Below, in pieces: positions 22,291-31,431 of a stretch of DNA of 64,000 nucleotides. The notes under the pieces are model-generated. The model saw only the letters and a program-made list of their open reading frames with translations, did not search any database and was not told where the DNA came from. The stretch spans positions 1-64,000 of the forward strand of contig NZ_JAJIUJ010000119.1 in the NCBI RefSeq assembly GCF_020880415.1. Direction: 5' to 3'. The translations under genes were made by a program, and so were the position numbers. How positions within the stretch are numbered: the first letter of the stretch is position 1; each line of letters starts with the position of its first letter. This DNA comes from Xanthomonas euvesicatoria pv. euvesicatoria. Lineage in GTDB: Bacteria; Pseudomonadota; Gammaproteobacteria; Xanthomonadales; Xanthomonadaceae.

Positions 22291-23484
22291 ATGAAACTGC
22301 TCAACCGCAAGCAAGCCCTGTTGTCCCTGTTCATCGCCGCGTCGCTGGGTGGGGCTGTCGTCACCGATGCGGTCGCGCAGTCGGACCGTTCCTCCGAACG
22401 CGCCAGCCGCAAATCCAAAAGCGGCAAGGCCGAGGAGCTGTACCCGCAGTCGACCCGCCAGGCACCGACGATCAAGCCGTCCTCCAAGTTGAGCAGCAAG
22501 CTGCAGAAGCTGATCGAAACCTTCAACAAGGGCGAGGACTACCAAGGCGTGCGCACCCAGGCCGATGAGATCCTGGCCAACAGCGCTGCCAACGACGCCG
22601 ACAAGGCGCTGGCGGCCCAGCTGGCCGCGCAGGCTGCCTACAACCTGGGCGACACCGCCGCTGCCAAGAAGTACCTGCAGCAGGCCATCGGCCTGAACGC
22701 GCTGGACAACAACGGCCAGTTCCAGTCGATGCTGATGCTGGCGCAGTTGCAGATGCAGGACGACCAGCAGGCCGAGGGTCTGGCCACGCTGGACAAATAT
22801 CTGGAAGAGAGCAAGTCGCAGCGTCCGGAAGACCTGATCCTCAAGGGCCAGGCGCTGTACCAGACCGAGCGCTACAAGGAAGCCATTCCGGTGTTGAAGC
22901 AGGCCATCGCTGCCTCGCCCGAGCCCAAGGACAGCTGGAACCAGCTGCTGATGGCGTCCTACGCCGAAGCTGGCCAGACCGGTGAGGCCGTTGCGGCCGC
23001 CGAGGCGCTGGCCGCCAAGACGCCCAACGACAAAAAGGCGCAGCTCAACCTGGCCAACATGTACATGCAGGCCGACCAGATGGACAAGGCCGCAGGCGTG
23101 ATGGACAAGCTGCGTGCCTCCGGCCAGTTGACCGAAGAAAAGGAATACAAGCAGTTGTATTCCATCTACGCCAACACCGAGAACAAAGAAAAGGACGTCA
23201 TTGCCGTCATCAATGAGGGTATGCAAAAAGGCATCCTCAAGCCTGATTATCAGACATACCTTGCCCTGGCCCAGTCGTATTACTACAGCGACGATGTCCC
23301 GAAGGCGATCGAAAACTGGCAGAAGGCCGCACCGCTTTCCAAGGATGGCGAGACCTATTTGAATCTGGCCAAGGTGCTGCATTCGGAAGGTCGCATCCCC
23401 GAGGCCAAGCAGGCCGCACAGCAGGCGATCGCCAAGGGTGTTAAAAAACCCGAAGACGCCAAGAAGATCATCAACCTGAAGTAA
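22291..23484 (+). CDS. TPR-repeat protein, exported, upstream of tonB
   Basis: A 397-residue protein with a signal peptide (ALLSLFIAASLGGAVVTDAVAQ). A Lys/Ser-rich segment is followed by a solenoid of tetratricopeptide-like repeats through the C-terminus (for example QPLAQAAYNLGDTAAAKKYLQ-like units and LNLAKVLHSEGRIPEAKQAA). It is probably periplasmic and acts through protein-protein contacts. It lies 153 bp upstream of tonB in the same direction, so a role linked to TonB-dependent transport is plausible but unproven. GAGGTG precedes the ATG. Confidence 0.85.
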   Translation: MKLLNRKQALLSLFIAASLGGAVVTDAVAQSDRSSERASRKSKSGKAEELYPQSTRQAPTIKPSSKLSSKLQKLIETFNKGEDYQGVRTQADEILANSAANDADKALAAQLAAQAAYNLGDTAAAKKYLQQAIGLNALDNNGQFQSMLMLAQLQMQDDQQAEGLATLDKYLEESKSQRPEDLILKGQALYQTERYKEAIPVLKQAIAASPEPKDSWNQLLMASYAEAGQTGEAVAAAEALAAKTPNDKKAQLNLANMYMQADQMDKAAGVMDKLRASGQLTEEKEYKQLYSIYANTENKEKDVIAVINEGMQKGILKPDYQTYLALAQSYYYSDDVPKAIENWQKAAPLSKDGETYLNLAKVLHSEGRIPEAKQAAQQAIAKGVKKPEDAKKIINLK

Positions 23485-23637
23485 AAAAAGAAAATAAACC
23501 CCCGAAATCCCTGTGTTTTTAGTGGTTACAGGACTCGGGATTGGTATAAGCTTGGGAGTTCCTGCGGTGTCAAAGCCGTCCGAAAACCTGGGGATCATCA
23601 CAGTGATCCGGGCCCCCACTGAAAGAGCCATTGGCGC

Positions 23638-24309
23638 ATGACGGAACAACTCGTTATCCACAGGCATGACTACGATGCCGGGAACCAGGGTCTGAGCTGG
23701 GCCCGCATTATCGGCATTGCTTTTGTAATTGCTTTGCACCTCACTGCACTGATGATGTTGCTGATCCCTGCAGTGGCGCCGAAGGCTCCGGCAGAGAAGG
23801 AGCGCACCACCATGGTCACCTTGGTGGATGCACCGCCTCCTCCCCCGCCGCCGCCGCCGCCGCCGCCGCCGGAAGACAAGCCGCCGCCGCCGGTCAAGAA
23901 TCTGTCGCCGCCGAAGCCGTCACCGGTTCCGCCGCCGCCGGAAGCTCCGGTGGTCGACGTTCCCGAACCGCGTCCGAGCGATATCGTCACGCCGCCGAGC
24001 CCGCCGAGCCCTCCGGCTCCGCCGAGCGACATTGGCGCCAGCGTCGATATCTCGTCCAAGAACATGAACCCGCCGAAGTACCCGCCGGCTGCATTCCGTG
24101 CCGGTGTCCAAGGTGAGGTCATCCTGATCGTGGATGTGGATGCCAGCGGCAACGTGACCAACGTGTCGGTCGAAAAGTCCAGCCGCAACCGCGACCTTGA
24201 CCGTGCCGCGATGGACGCAGCACGCAAGTGGAAGTTCAACGCCTCCACCGTCAACGGGCAGAAAGCCGCCGGACGTGTCCGCGTCCCGGTCAACTTTGCT
24301 CTGAACTGA
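23638..24309 (+). CDS. tonB: TonB energy-transduction protein
   Basis: A 223-residue inner-membrane-anchored protein that transmits proton-motive force to outer-membrane receptors. One N-terminal helix (about 22-45) is followed by a Pro-rich periplasmic spacer with 13 consecutive prolines (66-78), nine encoded by a pure CCG run. The C-terminal TonB fold has PPKYPPAAFRAGVQGEV and the end VRVPVNFALN. It heads tonB-exbB-exbD1-exbD2. The unusually long polyproline is a slippage-prone DNA tract. Confidence 0.96.
   Translation: MTEQLVIHRHDYDAGNQGLSWARIIGIAFVIALHLTALMMLLIPAVAPKAPAEKERTTMVTLVDAPPPPPPPPPPPPPEDKPPPPVKNLSPPKPSPVPPPPEAPVVDVPEPRPSDIVTPPSPPSPPAPPSDIGASVDISSKNMNPPKYPPAAFRAGVQGEVILIVDVDASGNVTNVSVEKSSRNRDLDRAAMDAARKWKFNASTVNGQKAAGRVRVPVNFALN
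23845..23871 (+). repeat. (CCG)9 triplet repeat in tonB
   Basis: Nine consecutive CCG codons in the Pro-rich spacer of tonB. Length changes would stay in frame and alter only spacer length. Confidence 0.9.
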
Positions 24310-24394
24310 TCCCACGGGCCGGCCACGGTCGGCCCAGGATCCTGTCTTCCTTTCGCTCCACCCTTCATCACCACACACAACAAAGGTAAGCGTC

Positions 24395-25156
24395 ATGCTG
24401 CAGGAATTCTTTATCGCCGCCGCTGCAGGGGGCTCCAATCCGTCGGCCGCTCTGTCGCAGATGGGCTTCGAGCACTTGATCACCGAAATGACCTCCAGCC
24501 CCGGCGACTTCGCCGTGTCCTGGGTCGTGTTGATCACCCTGATCGCCATGTCCGCTGCCTCCTGGTACTGGACTGTCATCAACATCTTCCGTGCCACCCG
24601 CTTGAAGAGCGCGGCTGACCGCGTCACCACCGCGTTCTGGGATGCCCCGAATGCACAGGACGCCATCCGCGCCATGGAAGAACAGCCGGCTTCCGAGCCG
24701 TTCTCGAAGATCGCGCTGGACGCCGCCCAGGCTGCTGCGCACCACCAGCGTGCCGAAGGCAGCACCGGTGGCCTGGGCGAGAGCCTGAGCCGTTCGGAGT
24801 TCGTCGACCGCGCCCTGCGTCAGGCCGTGACCCGCGAAAGCACCAAGCTGCAGTCGGGCATGACCCTGCTGGCCACCGTCGGTGCGACCGCACCGTTCGT
24901 CGGTCTGCTCGGTACCGTGTGGGGCATCTACGGCGCGCTGATCAAGATCGGTGCAACCGGTTCGGCCTCCATCGACGCCGTTGCCGGTCCGGTGGGTGAA
25001 GCGCTGATCATGACCGCGATCGGCCTGTTCGTCGCAATCCCGGCCGTGTTCGCGTTCAACTTCTTCTCCAAGGTCAACAGCTCGGTGATCGCCAAGTTCG
25101 ACACCTTTGCCCACGACCTGCACGACTTCTTCGCCACCGGTTCGCGCGTTCGCTAA
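24395..25156 (+). CDS. exbB: Biopolymer transport protein ExbB (MotA/TolQ/ExbB family)
   Basis: A 253-residue inner-membrane protein of the MotA/TolQ/ExbB proton-channel family. Three transmembrane segments are visible: near 40-62 (SWVVLITLIAMSAASWYW), near 150-175 (LLATVGATAPFVGLLGTVWG, the family signature) and near 205-230. With ExbD it forms the motor that energises TonB. AAGGTAAG lies before the ATG at 24395, and exbD1 follows after 46 bp. Confidence 0.96.
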   Translation: MLQEFFIAAAAGGSNPSAALSQMGFEHLITEMTSSPGDFAVSWVVLITLIAMSAASWYWTVINIFRATRLKSAADRVTTAFWDAPNAQDAIRAMEEQPASEPFSKIALDAAQAAAHHQRAEGSTGGLGESLSRSEFVDRALRQAVTRESTKLQSGMTLLATVGATAPFVGLLGTVWGIYGALIKIGATGSASIDAVAGPVGEALIMTAIGLFVAIPAVFAFNFFSKVNSSVIAKFDTFAHDLHDFFATGSRVR

Positions 25157-25202
25157 TCCGGTCGTCAAGAACGCCTTCGCAACGATTTAGACGGAGCCCG
25201 TT

Positions 25203-25625
<423 letters not shown>

Positions 25626-25628
25626 GCC

Positions 25629-26042
25629 ATGGCATTTAGTACTGGTGGAAGCCGTGGGCCGATGGCCGACATCAACGTCACGCCCCTCGTGGACGTGATG
25701 CTGGTGCTGCTGATCATCTTCATCGTCACCGCGCCGATCATGACCTACCCGATCGCCGTGGATCTGCCGCAGCGGGTGCTCAACCCGCCACCGCAGACGA
25801 CCGAACCGCCGCCGCCGATCGAGTTGCGTATCGACGCCAGCAACCAGGTGTTCTGGAACAACAGCCCGACTCCGGTCGATGTGTTGCAACAGAAGATGGA
25901 AGAAGTGGTGCAGGCCGATCCGACCAATCAGCCGGAACTGCGCATCGATGCAAATCCGGATGCGGAGTACGAGGTGATGGCCAAGGTGCTGGCCGCTGCG
26001 AAGAACTCGCAGATGAAGAAAATCGGCTTCATGCAGCAGTAA
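25629..26042 (+). CDS. exbD2: Biopolymer transport protein ExbD2
   Basis: A 137-residue ExbD paralogue with the same [16 protein letters not shown] helix and a periplasmic domain that diverges from ExbD1 ([19 protein letters not shown]). Known Xanthomonas work describes a second ExbD beside ExbD1, with a role in plant interaction rather than basic iron uptake. It is tightly linked to exbD1 and followed by a strong terminator. Confidence 0.93.
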   Translation: MAFSTGGSRGPMADINVTPLVDVMLVLLIIFIVTAPIMTYPIAVDLPQRVLNPPPQTTEPPPPIELRIDASNQVFWNNSPTPVDVLQQKMEEVVQADPTNQPELRIDANPDAEYEVMAKVLAAAKNSQMKKIGFMQQ

Positions 26043-26085
26043 ACGTATCTGCAAGACCGCAACACAACAGTCATGACGCGACTGC

Positions 26086-26114
26086 AACGCCACCGGAAAC
26101 GGTGGCGTTTTTTT
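26086..26114 (+). terminator. Rho-independent terminator after exbD2
   Basis: Perfect 9-bp stem AACGCCACC/GGTGGCGTT with a 6-nt loop GGAAAC, followed by seven T, 44 bp beyond exbD2. It should end the tonB-exbB-exbD1-exbD2 transcript before exbD3. Confidence 0.9.
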
Positions 26115-26288
26115 ATGTGTGCTTCGACCCAAGCGCGTTAATGGCAGCGCTTGTAGACCCTTCAGCGCCCAGCACCCCATTGCCGAGCCGATGCCGTGCC
26201 GCCAGCGCACCCGCGTCGAGTTGCCGGTGCAGGTCGCAGGTGTGTGCTCGGCCGTGCAGCACCCACGATCACAGCACGGGAGGCAGTC

Positions 26289-26696
26289 ATGGCTTTCAGT
26301 ACGACAGGGAATCGGGGACCGCTGGCGGAGATCAATGTCACGCCGCTGGTGGATGTCATGTTGGTGTTGTTGATTATCTTCATCGTCACCGCACCGATGG
26401 TGACGCGGACAATCGCGGTGGATCTGCCGCAGCACAGTTCGCAAGTGACCACACGGCCGGAGCCGGCTGCACCAATCGCCTTGCGTGTGGATGCCGACGC
26501 ACAGCTGTTCTGGAACGCCAACCCGGTGACCTTGCAGCAACTCCAGTCCAGGTTGATCGAGCAGATGCAGGCAACTGCAGGACATCAGCCGGAACTGCGC
26601 ATCGCCGCCAGTGGGGACGCCGAGTATGCCGGGGTGGCCAGCGTGCTGGCGGCAGCGAAGAACGCGCAAGTGCAGCGCATCGCCTTTGTGCAGTAG
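26289..26696 (+). CDS. Third ExbD paralogue
   Basis: A 135-residue ExbD/TolR protein. [19 protein letters not shown] has the conserved Asp, and the periplasmic domain ([19 protein letters not shown]) is closer to ExbD2 than to ExbD1. The ATG at 26289 has GGGAGG 5 nt upstream; the open frame before it is not supported. It lies behind the exbD2 terminator and so probably has its own promoter. It could replace ExbD1/2 in a second TonB-like motor or be a redundant copy. No new exbB or tonB adjoins it. Confidence 0.9.
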   Translation: MAFSTTGNRGPLAEINVTPLVDVMLVLLIIFIVTAPMVTRTIAVDLPQHSSQVTTRPEPAAPIALRVDADAQLFWNANPVTLQQLQSRLIEQMQATAGHQPELRIAASGDAEYAGVASVLAAAKNAQVQRIAFVQ

Positions 26697-26950
26697 TGTT
26701 TGTGCAAGCGCGTATTGCGCTTGGCCACGTGCAGTGCATGCAACAACGCGCGATGCGCGTCGCCCAGGCGCCGCATCGCGGCTTCGGATACGACAGGCAC
26801 GGGGAGTTAACAGAGGTTGTTTCTCACCGGCAGCAGCTGGCCGTCGCTAACCAGGCGCTCGTCGTGATGTTCCTGCGTAGCATCCACCACGCGAACGTGG
26901 TTGTCGCCAACCCGGGCATCGATCATCGATGCCGACGTTAGCGCATGGAC

Positions 26951-27718
26951 TCAAGCGCTAACGTGGCTGCCACGCAGGATGTCGACGTACGCGCGCACGC
27001 TTGCATCCAATCCCTGGTACAAGGCCTCGCTGATCAAGGCGTGGCCGATGGATACTTCCAGCACCCCCGGCACAGCGGCGAGAAAATCGCCCAGGTTGGC
27101 TTGCGACAAATCGTGCCCGGCATTGATGCCCAGGCCTGCGGCACTGGCGCGCTGCGCGGCATCGGCGAACAGCGCCAACGTGGCATCGGCCTGGCCGCTG
27201 GCGTGCGCGTGGGCATACGGGCCGGTGTACAACTCGATACGGTCCGCACCGAGCGCGGCTGCGCGGGCGATGTCCGGGTTACCCGCATCGACGAACAGGC
27301 TGACCCGGCTGCCCAGCTGCTTGAACGCGGTGATCAGCTCGGCGAGCTGCGTGGTGTCCTGCGCAAAATCGAAGCCGTGATCGGAGGTCAGCTGCCCGTC
27401 GCCGTCCGGCACCAGGGTGATCTGTTGCGGGCGCGTGGCACGGCACAATTCCAGCAACCCCGGGTAGCCTGCGCGCGGCGGCGCGAAGGGGTTGCCTTCG
27501 ATATTGAATTCCACCGCCTGCGCGCGCGTGAGTGCACTGAGCGCCAGCACGTCGTCGGCGCGGATATGCCGCTGGTCCGGGCGCGGATGCACGGTGATGC
27601 CGTGTGCGCCGGCGGCAATGCAGGCGCGTGCGGCCTGCACCACGTCCGGGTCGGCGCCCCCGCGCGAGTTGCGCAGGACTGCAATCTTGTTGACGTTGAC
27701 GCTGAGCTGGGTGGTCAT
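26951..27718 (-). CDS. pdxJ: Pyridoxine 5'-phosphate synthase
   Basis: A 255-residue TIM-barrel enzyme that condenses 1-deoxyxylulose-5-phosphate with 3-amino-2-oxopropyl phosphate to pyridoxine 5'-phosphate. Family landmarks are [16 protein letters not shown] at the N-terminus, [12 protein letters not shown], and the C-terminal EVSIGHALI. Length is typical. It is 7 bp downstream of a small membrane-protein gene and convergent with exbD3; cls, the small gene and pdxJ could share a transcript. Confidence 0.96.
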
Positions 27719-27725
27719 GCGGTGA

Positions 27726-27995
27726 TCAGGCCTGCGGCTCGCTGTCGCGTGCGGCGGCCAGGGCGGCCGACTTGCGTGCTTCTGCCAGCTCGCGCAGGCG
27801 GCGCAGCTCGGCCGGGTCGATCATGCTGCTGGTATCGCGTTGGGTGTCGCCCATGCGCGAGGCGAACCAACCGCGCGTCCACAACAGCAGCAGCACCAAC
27901 GCCACCAGCAGCGAGACCACCAGCAACCACACGTGCGGCGTGCTGAAAGCCAGCACCAGCGCACCCAGTGCCATAAGCAGAAACAGCCAGTGCAT
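27726..27995 (-). CDS. Small membrane protein of unknown function
   Basis: An 89-residue protein with one or two N-terminal hydrophobic segments ([15 protein letters not shown] and [18 protein letters not shown]) followed by a soluble, charged helix ([24 protein letters not shown]). No family is recognised. The ATG at 27995 is chosen because it opens the membrane segment. It sits between cls and pdxJ, 75 bp and 7 bp away. Confidence 0.7.
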
Positions 27996-28070
27996 GACGC
28001 GCTCCCCCGTTGAGTGGCGGCAGTGTAGCGCCGCGCCCGGCGCGGTTCCACGTGGGCGCCTCACCGTTGG

Positions 28071-29531
28071 TCAGAGCAGCGGCGACAACAGCCGGGCGAA
28101 GGCCTCCGGCAGGCGCGAGCGCCATAACGGCCGATGCCGCGCGAATTGCACCTCCTGCGCCTGCTGCAGATCGGTGCCGATCAGCCCGGCCATCTCTGCT
28201 GCCACGGCCTGGTCGCGGAACAGCATCGACAACTCGAAATTCAGCCGGAAGCTGCGGCTGTCGAAATTGGCACTGCCGACGATGCAGACATCGTCGTCGG
28301 CCAGCAGCGCCTTGGTATGCAGCATGCGCGGGCCGTACTCGTAGATGCGGACACCGGCTTCCAGCAACTCGTCGAAATACGAACGCGCCGCGTAGGTGAC
28401 CAGGCGCGAATCGCTCACGCGCGGCACCAGCAGGCGCACGTCCAGCCCGCCGAGTGCGGCGGAGGTCAGCGCCATGCGCGCTGCTTCGCCGGGCACGAAG
28501 TACGGAGTGACCAGCCACACGCGATGCTTGGCTTCATGGATGGCGGCGACCATCAGGCGGTGGATCGCTTCCCACGACGAATCCGGGCCGGACACCAGCA
28601 CTTGCGCATCCACCGTGCCTTGCGCGCGGGTGGGCACATCGTCCGGCCACAGCTGCTGGCCGTGGAAGGCCGCGCGGCCCTGGCCCGTGGCATAGAGCCA
28701 GTCCTCCAGGAACACCAGCTGCAGACTGCGCACCACATGGCCTTGCAGGCGCACGTGCAGATCGCGATACGCCTGCTTGCGCACCTGTTCGTTCTCGTCG
28801 TCGGTGACGTTGATGCCGCCGGTGAAACCCACGCGGCCATCGATGACGATCACCTTGCGGTGGGTGCGCAGGTTCAACCACGGCCGCTTGAATGGCTTGA
28901 GCAATTGCGAGGGATGGAACCAGGCGGTTTCCACCCCGGCCTCGCGCAGCGTGCGCAGGGCGCGTCGGGTCATTGCCGATGAGCCGATCGCATCCATCAG
29001 CAGCCGCACCTTGACTCCGGCACGGGCACGTTCCATCAGCGCAGCGCAGATCGCGGTACCGCTGTGGTCGGGCTGGAAGATGTAGTACTCCAGATGGATA
29101 TGGTCGCGTGCGCCCCGGATCGCTTCGATGATGGCGGCATACGTGGCAGCGCCATCCACCAGCCAGTGCACTTCGGTGGCGCTGCTGGGCGCCAGCCCGG
29201 TGGTGGACTGGGCGATCTTGGCCAGCTCGGTACAGTCGGCATCCGGCGGGCAGACGCTGCTGTAGCTCTCCATGCCCGAGCGCGAGCGCCCGCGCCGCAG
29301 CCGCTGCCGTTTGACCTTTTGCGGGCCCAGCCAGTAGTAGATCAGCAGCCCCAGGTACGGCAGCGCCGCCAGCGACAACACCCAGCTCAGCGTGGCCACC
29401 GGTTCGCGCTTCTGCAGCACGATCCAGCCGGCGATCCATAGCAGGTACAGCACATAGGCGGCCAGGAGGAGCGCTTCGAGGTGGGGAATGGTGGCCAGCC
29501 ACTCCCACGCGCCCTGTGCAAGTGCGAGCAT
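28071..29531 (-). CDS. cls: Cardiolipin synthase (phospholipase D family)
   Basis: A 486-residue inner-membrane enzyme that joins two phosphatidylglycerol molecules to form cardiolipin and glycerol. Two N-terminal transmembrane segments are followed by two HKD motifs: HRKVIVIDG near 220 and HTKALLADD near 403. Both have the expected GxG and GSANFDSRS contexts. Length fits the ClsA class. It is the first of three same-strand genes ending with pdxJ. Confidence 0.94.
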   Translation of the reverse strand: MLALAQGAWEWLATIPHLEALLLAAYVLYLLWIAGWIVLQKREPVATLSWVLSLAALPYLGLLIYYWLGPQKVKRQRLRRGRSRSGMESYSSVCPPDADCTELAKIAQSTTGLAPSSATEVHWLVDGAATYAAIIEAIRGARDHIHLEYYIFQPDHSGTAICAALMERARAGVKVRLLMDAIGSSAMTRRALRTLREAGVETAWFHPSQLLKPFKRPWLNLRTHRKVIVIDGRVGFTGGINVTDDENEQVRKQAYRDLHVRLQGHVVRSLQLVFLEDWLYATGQGRAAFHGQQLWPDDVPTRAQGTVDAQVLVSGPDSSWEAIHRLMVAAIHEAKHRVWLVTPYFVPGEAARMALTSAALGGLDVRLLVPRVSDSRLVTYAARSYFDELLEAGVRIYEYGPRMLHTKALLADDDVCIVGSANFDSRSFRLNFELSMLFRDQAVAAEMAGLIGTDLQQAQEVQFARHRPLWRSRLPEAFARLLSPLL

Positions 29532-29754
29532 GCGCGGATTCTAAGAGCCGCAGCAGCGGTCTGACCGGCGCCTGGACTGCCGCAGTGCTGCTCGAGCTCC
29601 GATGATCGCGCGTGATTGTTCGCAGGATGCTCGGACATCACAACAATCTAATGTGATCAAGCTCGACCTTCGCAAATGACGCCTGGATTGAGGTTTGACG
29701 GTAGCCATGAAGGCAGTGACACTCGTGCAGCAGGGGATCGAAACGGAGCTTTTG

Positions 29755-30633
29755 ATGATGAAGATGATCGCAATATTCAGCAGCTTGGTGCTCTTAGGAT
29801 TTGTCGGAAAAGCCACTGCAAATGACATTCACTTCTGTGATTCGTGCACGCAGACGCAGCGAGGAGTACTAGCCACTCAGCTGACCTCCGGTCTTGGCCA
29901 AGTCTACATCGGTGATCGCACTACAGGCGTTCCATACCTCTACACAGTCAATACTGTAAACGGCCCCGTCTCGGTGGCACCACCCGGGATTCAGGAGCAG
30001 CCCGTGTCTCAAGCGGATGCCGACCAATTCGCGATCTACTCGTCGGTGTATCGGAGCTATGGAAATATTGGCACGCTCAACGTAAAGATCGACTTGGCGA
30101 ATGGAACTGTTGCACCGAGTTCGGTCAGCCGAATGGTTGAGGTGGCGTCCGACGAGTCGTCTGCCTTCGCCAGCGCCTTCGACGTACGCCGGGAAGGTGC
30201 GACCCGTCAACAAGTCATCCAGTGGCTTGAAAAAAACGACTGGCAAGTGCCCAATACTGGCGAAAATTTCATCTTCTTCATCCAACAGGTTCTCTCCAAT
30301 GCCTATAAATGGAGGAGTTCGGAGGACTACAGCATCCGCATCGATACCACGTTCAACGACAAGAGCAGAGCGATTTTCGCCTATGATTCCGCAAAGCGCG
30401 CCATTGTTTACGTTGAAGCCTACGATTCGGCGGGCAATCTCATTGGGACGTCCAGCAGTGAGCCGATCAATGTCGATTACAGCTCCTACGAAAGCCCGGG
30501 CGCAGCATCTCGGCCCGACTACCAGCGCGGCATAGACTGGCTCACGTCAAGTGGTGCAGCCACCATCTCTGGAGGCACAGTCACGGTAGGGAGTGGCACT
30601 GTCCTTGTCGGCGATGTGGTCCAGGTCAAATAA
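29755..30633 (+). CDS. Exported protein of unknown function, island gene 1
   Basis: A 292-residue protein with a signal peptide (MIAIFSSLVLLGFVGKATA). The mature start carries a CxxC pair (HFCDSCTQ). The rest is largely beta-like, with GxT-rich C-terminal repeats (TISGGTVTVGSGTVLVGDVV). No family is recognised. GGAG lies 6 nt before the ATG at 29755; 29758 is an alternative. Codon use and base composition are AT-richer than the neighbours. Its stop overlaps the next start as TAATG, so the pair is translationally coupled. Confidence 0.8.
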   Translation: MMKMIAIFSSLVLLGFVGKATANDIHFCDSCTQTQRGVLATQLTSGLGQVYIGDRTTGVPYLYTVNTVNGPVSVAPPGIQEQPVSQADADQFAIYSSVYRSYGNIGTLNVKIDLANGTVAPSSVSRMVEVASDESSAFASAFDVRREGATRQQVIQWLEKNDWQVPNTGENFIFFIQQVLSNAYKWRSSEDYSIRIDTTFNDKSRAIFAYDSAKRAIVYVEAYDSAGNLIGTSSSEPINVDYSSYESPGAASRPDYQRGIDWLTSSGAATISGGTVTVGSGTVLVGDVVQVK

Positions 30634-31223
30634 TGAGGACCATCCGCATCAGGGAGCGCAGGTTAAGCCTGCGCTTTCGTGAAACAGTTCTGCTCGCGGG
30701 CACGTTGGCTTGCTCTGTGCTCTTTGTGGCGACTCAAAGCCAGATCGGACTGCTGTGCTATGCAGTAGCTCCCATTCTGCTTTTAGCGTTTTTTGTGCTG
30801 CAAGCAGATTTGGTGTGGCGTGGACATAAGGCCGCAGGGGCGGCCTTCATCATGGCTGTTGCTGCTTGGCTTACGTTTTCAGCCCTCGCCACCTATGCAT
30901 TCTCTGGCTTGGTGCACGCCCACATTTTTTTGGGCACCTGGCTTAAAGCGCTTCTGGGGGCGGGCTTCTTTGCCGCTCTCTTTTCTCTTTCAGTGCTGCT
31001 CGCTAGGAAACGATCGATGAGCCTCTATTGCTATTTGGCTGGAAGCCTAGCGGTCGTGATCGCAGTGGCAGCGGTTCATCCGGAAAACTCCGGCGACATC
31101 ACAGTTCACTGCGAAAGAGGCAGCTGTGCTGCTGGCATCATCGCTTTTTGGCCCGGTGCTTTCCAAGCTGCGGATGGCAACCGCCCTATCTCCGTTGTCC
31201 TTCCTCAATCCGGCGGCGATTGA
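30633..31223 (+). CDS. Membrane protein of unknown function, island gene 2
   Basis: A 196-residue membrane protein with about five hydrophobic segments (for example TVLLAGTLACSVLFV, IGLLCYAVAPILLLAFFVL, SLAVVIAVAAV) and a soluble tail with two Cys residues (VHCERGSCAAG). No family recognised. It overlaps the upstream gene by one base. AT-richer than its neighbours. The pair could be an exported protein with its membrane partner. Confidence 0.75.
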   Translation: MRTIRIRERRLSLRFRETVLLAGTLACSVLFVATQSQIGLLCYAVAPILLLAFFVLQADLVWRGHKAAGAAFIMAVAAWLTFSALATYAFSGLVHAHIFLGTWLKALLGAGFFAALFSLSVLLARKRSMSLYCYLAGSLAVVIAVAAVHPENSGDITVHCERGSCAAGIIAFWPGAFQAADGNRPISVVLPQSGGD

Positions 31224-31431
31224 CAGTAAGCAATCCCGGTCGATCGGTCCAACATTGCAAATAAACATAGCCTAATGATTGGATGTGCGCTGCTATTTCG
31301 GATCCGGGGCTTCAACGTGGCGAGGTGCAATTAACCCCGATCTCGGAATACCCGCCTATCTCCCCATAACGATAGGAGACACTGCGATTCTTAGCCAGAC
31401 TCGAACTAGCATCGCAAACCGCACAGAAAAA

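Noticed and set aside
28045-28058. A parS-like sequence GTTCCACGTGGGCG
   Set aside because: Only the first 11 of 14 positions match; the palindrome is broken.
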